64,000 nucleotides of DNA, taken from Leptothrix sp. (in: b-proteobacteria). Its GTDB lineage: Bacteria; Pseudomonadota; Gammaproteobacteria; Burkholderiales; Burkholderiaceae_C. The notes beneath the pieces were generated by a model that saw only the letters and a list, made by a program, of their open reading frames with translations, was not told the DNA's origin and did not search any database. Where the stretch lies: positions 186,001 to 250,000 of the forward strand of contig PNKV01000003.1 in the NCBI GenBank assembly GCA_013822685.1, written 5' to 3'. Below are positions 45,401 through 55,616 of the stretch, one piece after another (position 1 is the stretch's first letter; every line of letters begins with the position of its first letter). The position numbers and the translations under genes are program-made.

Positions 45401-46048
45401 GATCCGCAGTTTTCGGTGGGCGGCATCATCTGGCGGGTCGTTGTCAACCTGTTGACCAAGGCCGTGACCGCGCCCTTTTCATTGCTGATGGGTGGCGGCC
45501 AGGACGAGCTGGGCTTCGTGCCCTTTGAACCCGGTGATGACGACCTGAGCGACGCCGCCCGCCAACGCCTGGACACCTTGGTCACCAAGCTGACCGACCG
45601 CCCGACCGTCAAGCTGGAGGCGACCGGCCGCGCTGATCCCGCTTTTGACGAGGAAGGCCTGCGCCAGCGCCATGTCGTGCGCCTGATGCGCCAGGCCAAA
45701 GCCAAGGCCACCGAGCAGTCATTCGGATCCGTCACCATCGCCCCCGACGAGCGCGACAAGTGGCTGGCTGCGGCCTACAAAGCCGCCGACATCAAAAAGC
45801 CCCGCAACCTGGTTGGCTTGGCCAAGACCTTGCCCGCGCCCGAGATGGAGGCCTTGCTGAAAGCCGCCGCCCCGGTGGATCAGGCCAGTTTCCTGACCCT
45901 GGCCAATCGGCGTGGCGATCGGGTCAAGGCTTACCTGGCCTCCAAGCTGTCGCCCGAACGGGTCTTGCTGACGGCCTCGAAGGTGGGCGCTGACAAGCTG
46001 CCCGACGACAAGGGGCCGACGACGCGCGTGCAGTTCGCGCTGAAGTGA
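42410..46048 (+). CDS. Giant DUF748/AsmA-like inner-membrane protein
   Basis: The 1212-residue protein has one N-terminal membrane helix (about 18-40, ALKAGIGLVVFALVWTVLLGWWLP). A very long periplasmic region follows, with repeated AsmA-like beta modules (for example FAVYNIRINNGLVRYSDRVLQ...IETLNVGVPFVSNLP and MSLRWQGIKLSKGRVDFTDNFIKPNYSARLTQVEGDV). It ends in a conserved DUF748 portion (YKVDNGKLEAENQIFLDQLTFGDKVDSPDATSLPVQFAVSLLKNSRGEIDVSLPVSGSLDDPQFSVGGIIWRV). After this comes an OmpA-like motif region (LDTLVTKLTDRPTVKLEATGRADP). Such proteins are thought to bridge membranes in lipid transport. ATG 42410 is preferred over ATG 42386. Confidence 0.8.
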   Translation: MSSTSVTPAASSQRKHWALKAGIGLVVFALVWTVLLGWWLPRWARGQVESVAAQTLGTPVTLAGLSVQPWTLTVSLNDLKVGPPKAELLQLPAAQVQLSLESIWRLAPVVRRITLEQPQVWVERQSAEHFNFTDIAKRLQSGPSQPAKDPAHFAVYNIRINNGLVRYSDRVLQQEHRIETLNVGVPFVSNLPSHVTVDVEPLLEARVDGSPLRMSGRTLPFSEGLRSTLDLNWRDVDVAHWMLAAKPFMPPSAMVNVAKGRLDTHLTVSFEERKPPAAATLTIRGGLKVSGIDLHWPAGGVQGRWSALDIEGIDASPLARQMKIGSVALAGLQVDAKDRPAVVSKSVVTPDKPDKVVVASSPKAAWAWSVDKVRLDATSLQAEAPGGGTLPKLGPVSLRIDGLNSNNKAAPAALTLAATDAHGGQFNVSGVVSPMMPQATLTVAISKLQPVPWLAALGKAVPLPLQVLSGELSLNTELQANAQALSLSKGQVQLTGLKTRAIKPKATDHVDLVGLDVQGVEARVGFASPTSGLQSLTLATVTLDKLDAKATRDPQGQWVMQPAPVNTGRPAAQPATAQATPVINVGELRCKQCKVQVDDQAVAPVARMSLHQADLGLKNLSSDLTQVMGFDLNGLGQSNGRIKLSGDVRVHPLRVNSQLAIAGLDLKAFQSYIAPYLNVALVSAKTNVNGKLSLEAAPGKDPQAVNARYQGRFALTDLRTQDSVNQADFLRWRSLALDGLDVNWKAGALNADLGRIALNDFYGRLIINPTGKLNLSDLVKHEAGTQNQSLTTPQASPPIAAPVAASAPASSASAPAPSSPALAGMSLRWQGIKLSKGRVDFTDNFIKPNYSARLTQVEGDVSAVASSKPEPATVKISGAVDDSAPLLITGQLHPLGPRLYTDIQGSAKGIELTRLTPYAGRYAGYAIEKGTLSVTVRYKVDNGKLEAENQIFLDQLTFGDKVDSPDATSLPVQFAVSLLKNSRGEIDVSLPVSGSLDDPQFSVGGIIWRVVVNLLTKAVTAPFSLLMGGGQDELGFVPFEPGDDDLSDAARQRLDTLVTKLTDRPTVKLEATGRADPAFDEEGLRQRHVVRLMRQAKAKATEQSFGSVTIAPDERDKWLAAAYKAADIKKPRNLVGLAKTLPAPEMEALLKAAAPVDQASFLTLANRRGDRVKAYLASKLSPERVLLTASKVGADKLPDDKGPTTRVQFALK

Positions 46049-46057
46049 TGAGGCCGG

Positions 46058-46873
46058 TCAGCGCTTTTTGCCGCCGGCCTTCAGCCGCTTCTTGATCCCG
46101 TTGTCGAACTCTTGCTGAAGCACCACCGGGAAAGCCGCCGAGATGGAGCCAATGGCCAAGGGCCGCAGGCGTTCGAACACCGCGTGCAGTTGCGCGATTT
46201 GCCGCGCGTCGATGGTGGACGAGGCGTCAGCACCAGGCGCCTTGTTGTCCTTGGTCATCGTCTGGATCAAGTCCAGGAACAACTGCTCGACGTAGGTCTT
46301 GGCAATCGCGCGCGTGTGCCGGATCAAGTCGTCCTGCAGGTCCAGCACCGTGTCCAGTGACACGCCCAGTTCGGCCAGCTGGATGCCAATGCGCTCCAGT
46401 GACGGGCTGAGCATCTCGACCTCGTCGCCCTCGACCGGCCGGTACAGGCCATTCTTGGCCAGGCGCTCTTTCTGCGCCGGGCTGGCGGTGGCGCCCCAAT
46501 GGGCCGCCATCTCGGCCATGGCCTTGCGCTGAGAAGGCTCGACCGTGAAGAAGCTCTTGGAAAACAGGTGGGTGACCAGCGAGTATTCCGACCAGGCCCC
46601 ATCCGGGGTGTTGGCCAGCATGTCGCCAATGGCCTCCAGCCCAAAACCCTGTTGACGCAAGTCGCGGATCAGTTCCAGCTTGCCCAGGTGCTCTTGCCCG
46701 TACAAGCCCAGTCGTCCTTGCAGGCGGGGCGGGGGCAACAAGCCCGCCGTTTGATAAGCCCGGATGTTGCGAACACTCACGCCGGTCTGGTTGGCCAAGT
46801 CCTCCACCGTCATGTCCGACGTGTCGGTGGGGCGGCGGCGAGACCGTGAATGGTTGGCAGAAGAGGCGGTCAT
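46058..46873 (-). CDS. MerR-family transcriptional regulator
   Basis: The 271-residue protein has a MerR DNA-binding domain (MTVEDLANQTGVSVRNIRAYQTAGLLPPPRLQGRLGLYGQEHLGKLELIRDLRQQGFGLEAIGDML) preceded by a basic 20-residue arm. A 190-residue helical ligand or dimerisation domain follows (SLERIGIQLAELGVSLDTVLDLQDDLIRHTRAIAKTYVEQLFLDLI). It has no metal-binding cysteines. ATG 46873 is chosen; the open frame continues to 47047 over the divergent gene. It converges with the DUF748 gene (9 bp between stops) and is divergent from the chalcone-isomerase-like gene, a possible target. Confidence 0.8.
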   Translation of the reverse strand: MTASSANHSRSRRRPTDTSDMTVEDLANQTGVSVRNIRAYQTAGLLPPPRLQGRLGLYGQEHLGKLELIRDLRQQGFGLEAIGDMLANTPDGAWSEYSLVTHLFSKSFFTVEPSQRKAMAEMAAHWGATASPAQKERLAKNGLYRPVEGDEVEMLSPSLERIGIQLAELGVSLDTVLDLQDDLIRHTRAIAKTYVEQLFLDLIQTMTKDNKAPGADASSTIDARQIAQLHAVFERLRPLAIGSISAAFPVVLQQEFDNGIKKRLKAGGKKR

Positions 46874-46986
46874 TGCAAGGTAACGGGATGCGGTAAACAG
46901 GATGATATCGCTCCGATGTTGCATTGACGATGTAACATTAATACTGCCGCATTGGTGCGGCGATTTTGTGGGGTTCAAAGATCGTG

Positions 46987-47583
46987 ATGAAGGCAGTTGG
47001 TTCGATGGTGCTGGCCCTGGGCCTGTTGGGGGCGGCCACGCTGCCATCGGTGGCGAATGCGGCTCAGGTGGTGGCGGGTGTCACGTTTGACGACCGTTGC
47101 GAAGTGGCGGGCCAGTCGCTGGTCCTCAATGGTGCCGGCTTGCGCACCAAGCTCATCTTGAAGGTCTACGCCGTGGCGCTGTACTTGCCCGGGCGTGATC
47201 GCAGTCCCGGCGCCGTGCTCGCCCAGCCTGGGCCCAAGAGCATCCACATCACCATGCTCAGGGATGTACGGGGCCGTGATTTGTCGGAAGCGCTGGTCAA
47301 GGGCATGGTGGCCAACCTCAGCCCACGCGAGTTGGTGGCCTTGCAGTCACGCCTGGACGATCTGCACACCACGCTGATGTCGGCCGGAGACGCCAAGAAA
47401 GGCGATGTGATCCAACTGGATTACCTGCCGAGCTCCGGGACGCACATTGTTCTGGGCGGCCAGCCCTTGGGCAAGGACATCCCTGGCGAAGACTTCTACC
47501 AGGGGCTGCTGAAAATCTGGATTGGCGAGAAGGTCGCGGACAAAGACCTCAAGGCCGATCTGCTGGGCTTGTCGTCACGCTGA
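46987..47583 (+). CDS. Chalcone-isomerase-fold periplasmic protein
   Basis: The 198-residue protein has a signal peptide (MKAVGSMVLALGLLGAATLPSVANA). A chalcone-isomerase-like domain follows: VVAGVTFDDRCEVAGQSLVLNGAGLRTKLILKVYAVALYLP, then MLRDVRGRDLSEALVKGM and a GEDFYQGLLKIWIGEKVADKDLKADLLG end. Bacterial members are lipid-binding or of unknown role and not flavonoid enzymes. ATG 46987 is chosen over a start at 46966. The stop lies 15 bp from the convergent ubiE end. Confidence 0.8.
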   Translation: MKAVGSMVLALGLLGAATLPSVANAAQVVAGVTFDDRCEVAGQSLVLNGAGLRTKLILKVYAVALYLPGRDRSPGAVLAQPGPKSIHITMLRDVRGRDLSEALVKGMVANLSPRELVALQSRLDDLHTTLMSAGDAKKGDVIQLDYLPSSGTHIVLGGQPLGKDIPGEDFYQGLLKIWIGEKVADKDLKADLLGLSSR

Positions 47584-47598
47584 AGGCCAAAGGCCAGT

Positions 47599-48330
47599 TC
47601 AGCATTTGATGCCCATGTGCAGGGCCACCACGCCGCCGGTCATGTTGTGCACGTCCACGTGGCCAAAGCCGGCGGTCTTCATCAGGCCCTTGAGCGTGGC
47701 CTGGTCGGGGTGCATGCGGATGGATTCGGCCAGGTACTTGTAGCTGGCACCATCGCCAGCCACCAGTTGGCCCAGCTTGGGCAGCACATTGAACGAGTAC
47801 CAGTCGTAAGCTTTCTCCAGTGGCTTGGCCACCTTTGAAAACTCCAACACCAGCAAGCGGCCGCCCGGCTTGAGCACCCGGCACATCTCGGCCAGGGCCA
47901 AATCTTTGTGGGTCATGTTGCGCAGGCCAAAGGCCACGCTGACGATGTCAAAGGTGCCGGTGGGGAAGGGCAGCTTTTCAGCGTCGCAGATGGTGGTGGG
48001 CAGGACCACGCCTTCGTTGTGCAAGCGGTCGCGGCCGGTGCTGAGCATGGCCTCGTTGATGTCGGTGTGCACCACCGTGCCCGAGGCGCCCACGCGCTTG
48101 GCAAAAGCCTGGGCCAAGTCGCCCGTGCCGCCGGCGATGTCCAGCACCTTGTGGCCCTCTTTGGCGCCACTGGCGGCGATGGTGTAGGCCTTCCACAAAC
48201 GGTGCATGCCCATCGACATCAGGTCATTCATGACGTCGTACTTGTTGGCCACCGAATCGAACACCCCGCGCACGCGCTGGGCCTTTTGTGATTCGTCAAC
48301 CGTCTCGAAACCGAAGTGTGTGGAGCTCAT
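47599..48330 (-). CDS. ubiE: Ubiquinone/menaquinone C-methyltransferase
   Basis: The 243-residue methyltransferase is a clear Ubi[43 protein letters not shown], the SAM loop [66 protein letters not shown], and [14 protein letters not shown] [13 protein letters not shown]. It C-methylates the benzoquinol ring in ubiquinone synthesis. ATG 48330 overlaps the stop of the flavoprotein gene by ATGA, so the two are translationally coupled. Confidence 0.95.
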   Translation of the reverse strand: MSSTHFGFETVDESQKAQRVRGVFDSVANKYDVMNDLMSMGMHRLWKAYTIAASGAKEGHKVLDIAGGTGDLAQAFAKRVGASGTVVHTDINEAMLSTGRDRLHNEGVVLPTTICDAEKLPFPTGTFDIVSVAFGLRNMTHKDLALAEMCRVLKPGGRLLVLEFSKVAKPLEKAYDWYSFNVLPKLGQLVAGDGASYKYLAESIRMHPDQATLKGLMKTAGFGHVDVHNMTGGVVALHMGIKC

Positions 48331-49595
48331 GGGTGGGATCTTACCAAGCTGCGGGCGCAGGCGGCGGCGCTGGCCCAGGCCCATTGAAAGTTGTAGCCGC
48401 CCAGCCAGCCGGTCACGTCAACCACCTCGCCGATGAAATGCAGGCCAGGCACCTTCTTGCTTTCCATGGTTTGTGAGCTCAGCTCTTGCGTGTTCACGCC
48501 ACCCGCGGTCACCTCGGCCTTGGCGTAGCCTTCGGTGCCCTTGGGTGTGATGGACCACGCATTCGCCGAGGCGCCCAGGGCGTCCAGGTCGCGGTCTTTC
48601 ATCTCGGCCAATGGGGCGTCGGGGCGCAAGGCGGGCAGGGCGACGGCGGCTTGTTCCAGCCAGGTCTGGGCCAAACGCTGCGGCACGCCTTCGGGCAGGG
48701 CCTGCGCCCAGGCCGACGACAGCTGCTTGCGTGAGCCCGTCTTGGCTTGCTTTAGCGCTTCGGCCAGGCTGCCCTGTGGTGCGATGTCGATGGTCAGCGC
48801 CTGGCCAGGCCGCCAATAGCTGGAAATTTGCAGCACGGCCGGGCCGCTGAGCCCGCGGTGCGTGAGCAGCAGGTCTTCCAGAAAATGCACGCTGCTGATT
48901 TGCTTGCGTTTGCCGGTTGATTCCACGCTCACCGACACATCCACCGGCAAGGCGATGCCCGACAGGGCCGACCAGGGAACCCATTCGGCTGCGTCAAAAG
49001 TCAGGGGCACAAGCGCAGGCCGAAGCGGCACGATGGTGTGGCCCAGTTGCTGCGCCAACTTCTGGCCAAAGTCCGTGGCGCCAATTTTGGGGATCGACAA
49101 GCCTCCGGTGGCGATGACCACCTGGTGGGCTTGCACCGTGCCCTGGTCGGTGTCCAGCTCAAAGCGCTGGCCATCGCCGCCCTGGATGGGCCGCACTTGC
49201 TTGACCCCGCAGGGCTGCCAACGCACCACGCCACCGGCTTCGCATTCCTTCAGCAACATCTGGATGAGGTCATCGGCACGCCGGTCGCAGAACAACTGGC
49301 CTTTGTGCTTTTCGTGCCAGGGGATGCCATGGCGGTCCACCAGCGCGATGAAATCCTGAGGCGTGTAGCCTGCCAGGGCGGAGCGGCAAAAGTGGGGGTT
49401 CTCGCTCAGGAAGTTGGCGGGCGTCACCTCCTTGTTGGTGAAGTTGCTTCGGCCACCCCCCGAGATGCGAATCTTCTCGGCTACTTTCTCGGCATGGTCG
49501 ATCACCAGAACCTTGAGCCCCCGTTGCCCGGCGATGCCGGCGCAAAACAGACCGGCCGCGCCTGCGCCGATCACCACCACGTCAAATTGCTGCAT
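48327..49595 (-). CDS. YhiN/HI0933-type FAD-dependent oxidoreductase
   Basis: The 422-residue flavoprotein begins with the dinucleotide loop [28 protein letters not shown], followed by [17 protein letters not shown] (family hallmark), [19 protein letters not shown] and a C-terminal [30 protein letters not shown] second FAD motif. The family resembles BaiN-type reductases. The substrate of the proteobacterial members is not established. It is coupled to ubiE by ATGA. Confidence 0.88.
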   Translation of the reverse strand: MQQFDVVVIGAGAAGLFCAGIAGQRGLKVLVIDHAEKVAEKIRISGGGRSNFTNKEVTPANFLSENPHFCRSALAGYTPQDFIALVDRHGIPWHEKHKGQLFCDRRADDLIQMLLKECEAGGVVRWQPCGVKQVRPIQGGDGQRFELDTDQGTVQAHQVVIATGGLSIPKIGATDFGQKLAQQLGHTIVPLRPALVPLTFDAAEWVPWSALSGIALPVDVSVSVESTGKRKQISSVHFLEDLLLTHRGLSGPAVLQISSYWRPGQALTIDIAPQGSLAEALKQAKTGSRKQLSSAWAQALPEGVPQRLAQTWLEQAAVALPALRPDAPLAEMKDRDLDALGASANAWSITPKGTEGYAKAEVTAGGVNTQELSSQTMESKKVPGLHFIGEVVDVTGWLGGYNFQWAWASAAACARSLVRSHP

Positions 49596-49626
49596 GGCGG
49601 GATTGTCGCGCCTTATCGGCGTGGCC

Positions 49627-50862
<1,236 letters not shown>

Positions 50863-51045
50863 CAATGAACGCTGATCATGCGCGTGGCGCGGGTGGCTTT
50901 GGGCGACAATCGGAGGGGCGCAACAACCCCGATCATGAAACACTTTTGGGTGCTTGTGGTGCCCTTAGTTTCCCCCAGCGCCCGCCATCTGAGGGGGGTT
51001 GCAAGCGGATAAAGATCGTGTATTTAACGGAGCAGGAGACCAGTC

Positions 51046-51867
51046 ATGGCCATGGATGTGGTGGATTTCGAGATCAAGGGCGCAGAGATGCAATTCGTCG
51101 AGGTGGAACTTGACCCCGGCGAGGCCGCCATTGGCGAGGCCGGCAGCATGATGTTCATGGACGCCGGCATCGAAATGGACACCATCTTTGGCGATGGCTC
51201 GGGCAACCAATCCGGCGGCTTGTTCGGCAAGCTGCTGGGCGCTGGCAAACGCTTGATCACCGGTGAATCCCTGTTCACCACCATCTTCACAAACCAGGCT
51301 CCGGGCAAAAAACGCGTCGCGTTTGCTGCTCCGTATCCAGGCAAGATTTTGCCCATGGACTTGAGCCAGCTGGGTGGCCGGTTGATCTGCCAGAAGGACT
51401 CCTTCTTGTGTGCCGCGCGTGGCGTGTCGCTTGGCATTGCACTGCAAAAGAAGTTGGGCACCGGCTTCTTTGGTGGTGAAGGTTTCATCATGCAAAAGCT
51501 GGAGGGCGATGGCTTGGCGTTTGTCCATGCCGGGGGCACGGTGGTTCGCCGCGACCTCAAGCCGGGCGAGACCTTGATGATCGACACGGGTTGCGTCGTG
51601 GCCTACACCAGCGATGTCGATTTCGACATCCAGTACGTGGGCAAGATCAAGACCGCCTTGTTTGGCGGCGAGGGCCTGTTCCTGGCCAAGGTGACCGGCC
51701 CCGGCCAGGTCTGGCTGCAAAGCCTGCCGTTCTCTCGCCTGGCTTCTCGCATCTTTGCCGCGGCGCCACAAAACCGCGGTGGCGGCGGCCGCGAAGAGGG
51801 TTCCTTGCTGGGCGGCTTGGGCGCCGGCAGTTTGCTGGGCTCGGTATTGGGCGGAAGCGACGAGTAA
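51046..51867 (+). CDS. AIM24/TIGR00266 family protein
   Basis: The 273-residue protein matches the AIM24-like family: [70 protein letters not shown] and [53 protein letters not shown]. The C-terminus is a glycine-rich flexible tail ([26 protein letters not shown]). Function is not established; the fold is a double beta-helix/TNF-like barrel. The start has GGAG upstream. Confidence 0.85.
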   Translation: MAMDVVDFEIKGAEMQFVEVELDPGEAAIGEAGSMMFMDAGIEMDTIFGDGSGNQSGGLFGKLLGAGKRLITGESLFTTIFTNQAPGKKRVAFAAPYPGKILPMDLSQLGGRLICQKDSFLCAARGVSLGIALQKKLGTGFFGGEGFIMQKLEGDGLAFVHAGGTVVRRDLKPGETLMIDTGCVVAYTSDVDFDIQYVGKIKTALFGGEGLFLAKVTGPGQVWLQSLPFSRLASRIFAAAPQNRGGGGREEGSLLGGLGAGSLLGSVLGGSDE

Positions 51868-51920
51868 TTGTCGCGATTGGGCGGTGAATGCGGCGCGTAC
51901 ACTGCCCGCCTTGACCCCAG

Positions 51921-52937
51921 GTGATCCAATTGACGAAGTTTTCCCATCAACGCGCAAAGCGGTGGCTGCACGCCGCCGCTTTGCTGCTGACGCTGTGCAT
52001 TTCCCACGCTGGCGCTGCCCCGATTTTTGCCCTCAATTCGCTCGATGCCACCATCAGCATCATTGACCCGGTGAGCTTCAAGGAGATCCGGCGCGTGCCC
52101 ACCGGCAAGGAGCCGCACCACCTGTATTTGTCGCCGGACGAAAAATCCCTGATCGTGGCCAACGCCTTGAGCGATTCCCTGACCTTGATCGACCCCAAGA
52201 CCGGTCAAGTCCAGCGCGTGATCGAGAACATCGCCGATCCCTACCAGCTGCGCTTTTCGCCCGACATGAAATGGTTTGTGACCACGGCCAACCGCCTCAA
52301 CCACGTGGACATCTACCGCGTGACCGCGCGGGCAGGTGGCGGTTTTGACCTGATGCTGGCCAAACGGGTGCCCACCGGCAAGACGCCCAGCCACCTCAAC
52401 ATCGACAGCAAAAGCACCGTGGTCTACTCGACCATGCAGGACAGTGACGAGCTGATCGCCATTGACCTGGCCACGCAGAAGCCGCGTTGGAAGGTGCCCG
52501 TGGGCAAGATGCCCGCCGACATTTTCATCACCCCCGATGACAAGCGCATCTTCATCGGCCTGACGGGTGACATGTATGCCGAGGTCTACGACGTCACTGG
52601 CGCCAAGCCGGAGCTGATCAAGCGCTTGGTCACGGGCGCGGGTGCCCATGCTTTCCGCGCCTGGGGCGACAAGCGCCATGTGCTGCTGAGCAACCGGGCG
52701 GCCAACACGATCAGCCGCATCGACATGCAGACGCTCAAAGTGGTGGACACCTACCCGGCACCAGGCGGCCCTGATTGCATGGACTTGTCCGCCGACACCA
52801 AAACGATTTTGGTGACCTCGCGTTGGGCCCGCAAAGTCACTTTCATCGACACCGTCACCAAAAAAGTGGTGCGGCAAGTGAAGGTGGGCCGCTCACCCCA
52901 CGGCGTGTGGACGCTGGACCACGCGCCCATGCACTGA
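51921..52937 (+). CDS. YncE-type beta-propeller periplasmic protein
   Basis: The 338-residue protein has a signal peptide (RWLHAAALLLTLCISHAGA). It then has repeated blades of the type ISIIDPVSFKEIRRVPTGKEPHHLYLSPDEKSLIVANALSDSLTLIDPKTGQVQRVI and VGKMPADIFITPDDKRIFIG, giving about seven blades. The first codon is a GTG at 51921. It is the first of five same-strand genes with gaps of 10, 10, 25 and -4 bp, so it heads an apparent operon with a deacetylase, a hydroxylase, an EI24 protein and a CinA-like protein. Ligand unknown. Confidence 0.85.
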   Translation: MIQLTKFSHQRAKRWLHAAALLLTLCISHAGAAPIFALNSLDATISIIDPVSFKEIRRVPTGKEPHHLYLSPDEKSLIVANALSDSLTLIDPKTGQVQRVIENIADPYQLRFSPDMKWFVTTANRLNHVDIYRVTARAGGGFDLMLAKRVPTGKTPSHLNIDSKSTVVYSTMQDSDELIAIDLATQKPRWKVPVGKMPADIFITPDDKRIFIGLTGDMYAEVYDVTGAKPELIKRLVTGAGAHAFRAWGDKRHVLLSNRAANTISRIDMQTLKVVDTYPAPGGPDCMDLSADTKTILVTSRWARKVTFIDTVTKKVVRQVKVGRSPHGVWTLDHAPMH

Positions 52938-52947
52938 GTCGGCCAGC

Positions 52948-53742
52948 ATGAGCTTGCTCAAAGCTTCAATGGTGTTCACGGCCACGCTGGGCTGCGCGAC
53001 GGCTTTTGCCGACGGGCTGTGCTCCAAGCCGGTCTACCTGACGATTGACACCGGCCACATGGGCGTGGCGCCCTTGATTGTTGATGTGCTCAAACGCCAG
53101 CACGTCAAGGCCACGTTCTTCCTGGCCAATGAGCGAACCCAGGCCGTGGGTGACAAGGCTGCAGGTAACACCCTGGATGAGCAATGGGCCCCCTGGTGGA
53201 AAGCCCTGGCCGCCGATGGCCATGATTTTGGTTCGCACACCTGGGACCACGTGATCTGGCGCGCGGACAAGCCCAAAGGCTTTGTCTTGCAAGCCACGGC
53301 CGGGCCTCACGCCGGTCAAAAACGCCAATTCAGCCAGGCCGATTATTGTGAAGAACTGGCCAAGCCCGCTCGCCGCTTCCAGGCCATGACCGGGCGGCCC
53401 ATGCGCGCCTTGTTCCGTGCCCCGGGAGGCAAGACTTCGCCGGCCTTGCTCAGCGCCGCCAAGGCCTGCGGCTGGCAGCACGTGCCGTGGGCGCCGGCTG
53501 GTTTCCTCGGCGATGAGTTGTCCAGCGAGCGCTACCCCAACCGGGTTCTGCTTGACCGCGCCTTGCGCGACGTGCGCAGTGGCGACATCTTGCTCATGCA
53601 CCTGGGCATCTGGTCCCGCCAAGATCCCTGGGCCCCTGCGGTGCTGGAACCCCTGATCACCGGCCTCAAGGCCAAGGGTTTGTGCTTCGCTACCTTGCGC
53701 GACCACCCCGCGTACGCGCAGGTGAGCACGGCCCCCCGTTGA
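52948..53742 (+). CDS. Secreted polysaccharide deacetylase (NodB fold) with altered motif 1
   Basis: The 264-residue protein has a signal peptide (MSLLKASMVFTATLGCATAFA) and the CE4 motifs: VYLTIDTGHMG (motif 1), FGSHTWDH (metal His-His), LFRAPGGK (motif 3) and DILLMHLG (motif 5). Motif 1 reads D-T-G where most deacetylases have D-D-G, so the metal-binding aspartate is replaced by threonine. The base aspartate is kept. It would act on cell-surface or extracellular glycans. It lies 10 bp after the beta-propeller gene. Confidence 0.85.
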   Translation: MSLLKASMVFTATLGCATAFADGLCSKPVYLTIDTGHMGVAPLIVDVLKRQHVKATFFLANERTQAVGDKAAGNTLDEQWAPWWKALAADGHDFGSHTWDHVIWRADKPKGFVLQATAGPHAGQKRQFSQADYCEELAKPARRFQAMTGRPMRALFRAPGGKTSPALLSAAKACGWQHVPWAPAGFLGDELSSERYPNRVLLDRALRDVRSGDILLMHLGIWSRQDPWAPAVLEPLITGLKAKGLCFATLRDHPAYAQVSTAPR

Positions 53743-53752
53743 GCTGTTGGCC

Positions 53753-54757
53753 ATGATCGACCTCGACATCATCTCCGCCTTGAGCGATGCCTTTGGCAAC
53801 GTCCAGCAATGGTTGTTTGAAACGGTGGTGCAGCCCGCCGTGTATGGCCTGGGCATGGGCAATCTGCTTGAAGACGCCTACGAAGCCACAGGCTGGCTGA
53901 TGGTCGGGCTCATCCAGTTGCTGGTGATGCTTTGCCTGTTGGCACCCTTGCAACGCTGGCGCCCGGTCGAGCCCTTGCGTGACCGCATCGCAGTGCGGGT
54001 GGACATGGTCTACACCTTCATCCACCGGCTGGGCCTGTTCAGGCTGCTGATGTTCTTCTCGGTCGGGCCCTTGCTGGACGAGGTCTTCGGCTCGGCCCGC
54101 GTGCACGGCATCGATGGCATTCAGCTGGACGCGTTGATGCAAGGCTGGTGGCCCGGCGTCACCGACACCGCCCTGGCCAGTTTCGTCCTGTACTTGCTGG
54201 TGTTCGACCTGGTGGACTACTGGATCCACCGCGGGCAGCACGGCCTGGATCGCTGGTGGGCACTGCATTCCCTGCACCACAGCCAGCGCCAGATGACGAT
54301 GTGGAGCGACAACCGCAACCACCTGCTCGATGACCTGATCCGGGACACGATCATCGCGTTCACCGCCCGTGCCATTGGCGTGCCGCCGGGCCAGTTCATC
54401 GCCGTGGTCGCCTTCACGCAATTGATGGAAAGCCTGGCGCACGCCAATGCACGCCTCACCTTTGGTTGGCTGGGCGAACGCCTGCTGGTCAGCCCGCGCT
54501 TTCACCGTATTCACCATGGCATTGGGATAGGGCATGAGGGGCCGACCCCGGGCACCTTGGGCGGCTGCAACTTCGCCGTGCTGTTCCCGGTGTGGGACAT
54601 CCTCTTTGGCACCGCCCGCATTGAAGCGCGGCCGGGCTTGGCCATGGAGCCCACTGGCGTGCGCGATCAACTGCCCGAATTTGGCGGCAAGGACTACGGG
54701 CGTGGCTTCTGGGCCCAGCAATGGTTGGGCCTGAAAAGACTGGTCCAAGGCAGCTGA
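53753..54757 (+). CDS. Sterol desaturase/fatty acid hydroxylase superfamily membrane protein
   Basis: The 334-residue polytopic protein has the di-iron histidine clusters: DYWIHRGQH, ALHSLHHSQRQM and FHRIHHGIG. These enzymes hydroxylate or desaturate lipids in the membrane. ATG 53753 is chosen over an in-frame TTG two codons upstream. Its place between a deacetylase and an EI24 protein suggests an envelope-lipid role, but the substrate is unknown. Confidence 0.85.
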   Translation: MIDLDIISALSDAFGNVQQWLFETVVQPAVYGLGMGNLLEDAYEATGWLMVGLIQLLVMLCLLAPLQRWRPVEPLRDRIAVRVDMVYTFIHRLGLFRLLMFFSVGPLLDEVFGSARVHGIDGIQLDALMQGWWPGVTDTALASFVLYLLVFDLVDYWIHRGQHGLDRWWALHSLHHSQRQMTMWSDNRNHLLDDLIRDTIIAFTARAIGVPPGQFIAVVAFTQLMESLAHANARLTFGWLGERLLVSPRFHRIHHGIGIGHEGPTPGTLGGCNFAVLFPVWDILFGTARIEARPGLAMEPTGVRDQLPEFGGKDYGRGFWAQQWLGLKRLVQGS

Positions 54758-54782
54758 ACCCGACCTTGGGTATCCTGTCGTC

Positions 54783-55616
54783 ATGCAAAAGACGATCGAT
54801 GCTTTCTGGCGTGCCGCGGCCTACTGCCTTCATCCCCGTGTGATCTGGCTGTCCTTGCTGCCTTTGCTGGCAGCGGTGCTGCTCTCCTTGGGCCTGGCCC
54901 ACTTTTACTGGGAGGGCGCTGTTGCTGGTGTACGCCAAGGCCTGGACGGTTGGGCCATCAGCCAGACCCTGATGGGCTGGCTGGACACGGTGGGCGCTTC
55001 GGGCTTGCGGGCCGTCATCGCGCCCTTGATCGTGGTGGTGCTGGCCGTGCCCTTGTTGGTGGTGTTGTCGCTGCTGTTAGTGGCCACACTGATGATGCCC
55101 GCGCTCGTTCGCCTGGTGGTTCAGCGCCGTTTCGCCGGCCTGGAGGTGCGCCACGAGGCGCCCTGGTGGACTTCCCTGTCGTGGTCATTGGGCGCCACCT
55201 TGATCGCCGTGCTGGTGATGGTGGTCAGCTTGCCGCTTTGGCTCATTCCCCCATTCGGGCTCATCCTGCCGCCCCTTATCTGGGGTTGGCTGACCTACCG
55301 CGTCATGGCCTTCGATGCGCTGGCGGGCCATGCCACCGTGCAAGAGCGCGTCACCCTGCTGCAGGATCACCGCGTGCCTTTGCTCATCATGGGCGTGGTG
55401 TCGGGCTACCTTGGCGCGGCACCCACGGCCTTGTGGGCGGTGCTGGGGGCGATCTCCGTGGTGGTGGCTCCCTTGCTCATCGTGGCCTCGGTGTGGGTGT
55501 ACACGCTGGTGTTTGCTTTTTCATCTCTGTGGTTCAGCCACTATCTGCTGGCGGCCCTTCGTGACTTGCGCGCCGCCAGCCCCACGCCTCAACTCGTTAT
55601 CCTGGACCCGGCATGA
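54783..55616 (+). CDS. EI24-domain membrane protein
   Basis: The 277-residue protein has about six membrane segments and the EI24/CysZ-like pattern: FWRAAAYCLHPRVIWLSLLPLLAAVLLSLGLAHFYW at the start and YRVMAFDALAGHATVQERVTLLQDHRVPLLIMGVVSGYLGAAPTALW further on. CysZ members move sulfate; this branch is not assigned. Its stop overlaps the next start (ATGA, 55613-55616). Confidence 0.8.
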   Translation: MQKTIDAFWRAAAYCLHPRVIWLSLLPLLAAVLLSLGLAHFYWEGAVAGVRQGLDGWAISQTLMGWLDTVGASGLRAVIAPLIVVVLAVPLLVVLSLLLVATLMMPALVRLVVQRRFAGLEVRHEAPWWTSLSWSLGATLIAVLVMVVSLPLWLIPPFGLILPPLIWGWLTYRVMAFDALAGHATVQERVTLLQDHRVPLLIMGVVSGYLGAAPTALWAVLGAISVVVAPLLIVASVWVYTLVFAFSSLWFSHYLLAALRDLRAASPTPQLVILDPA

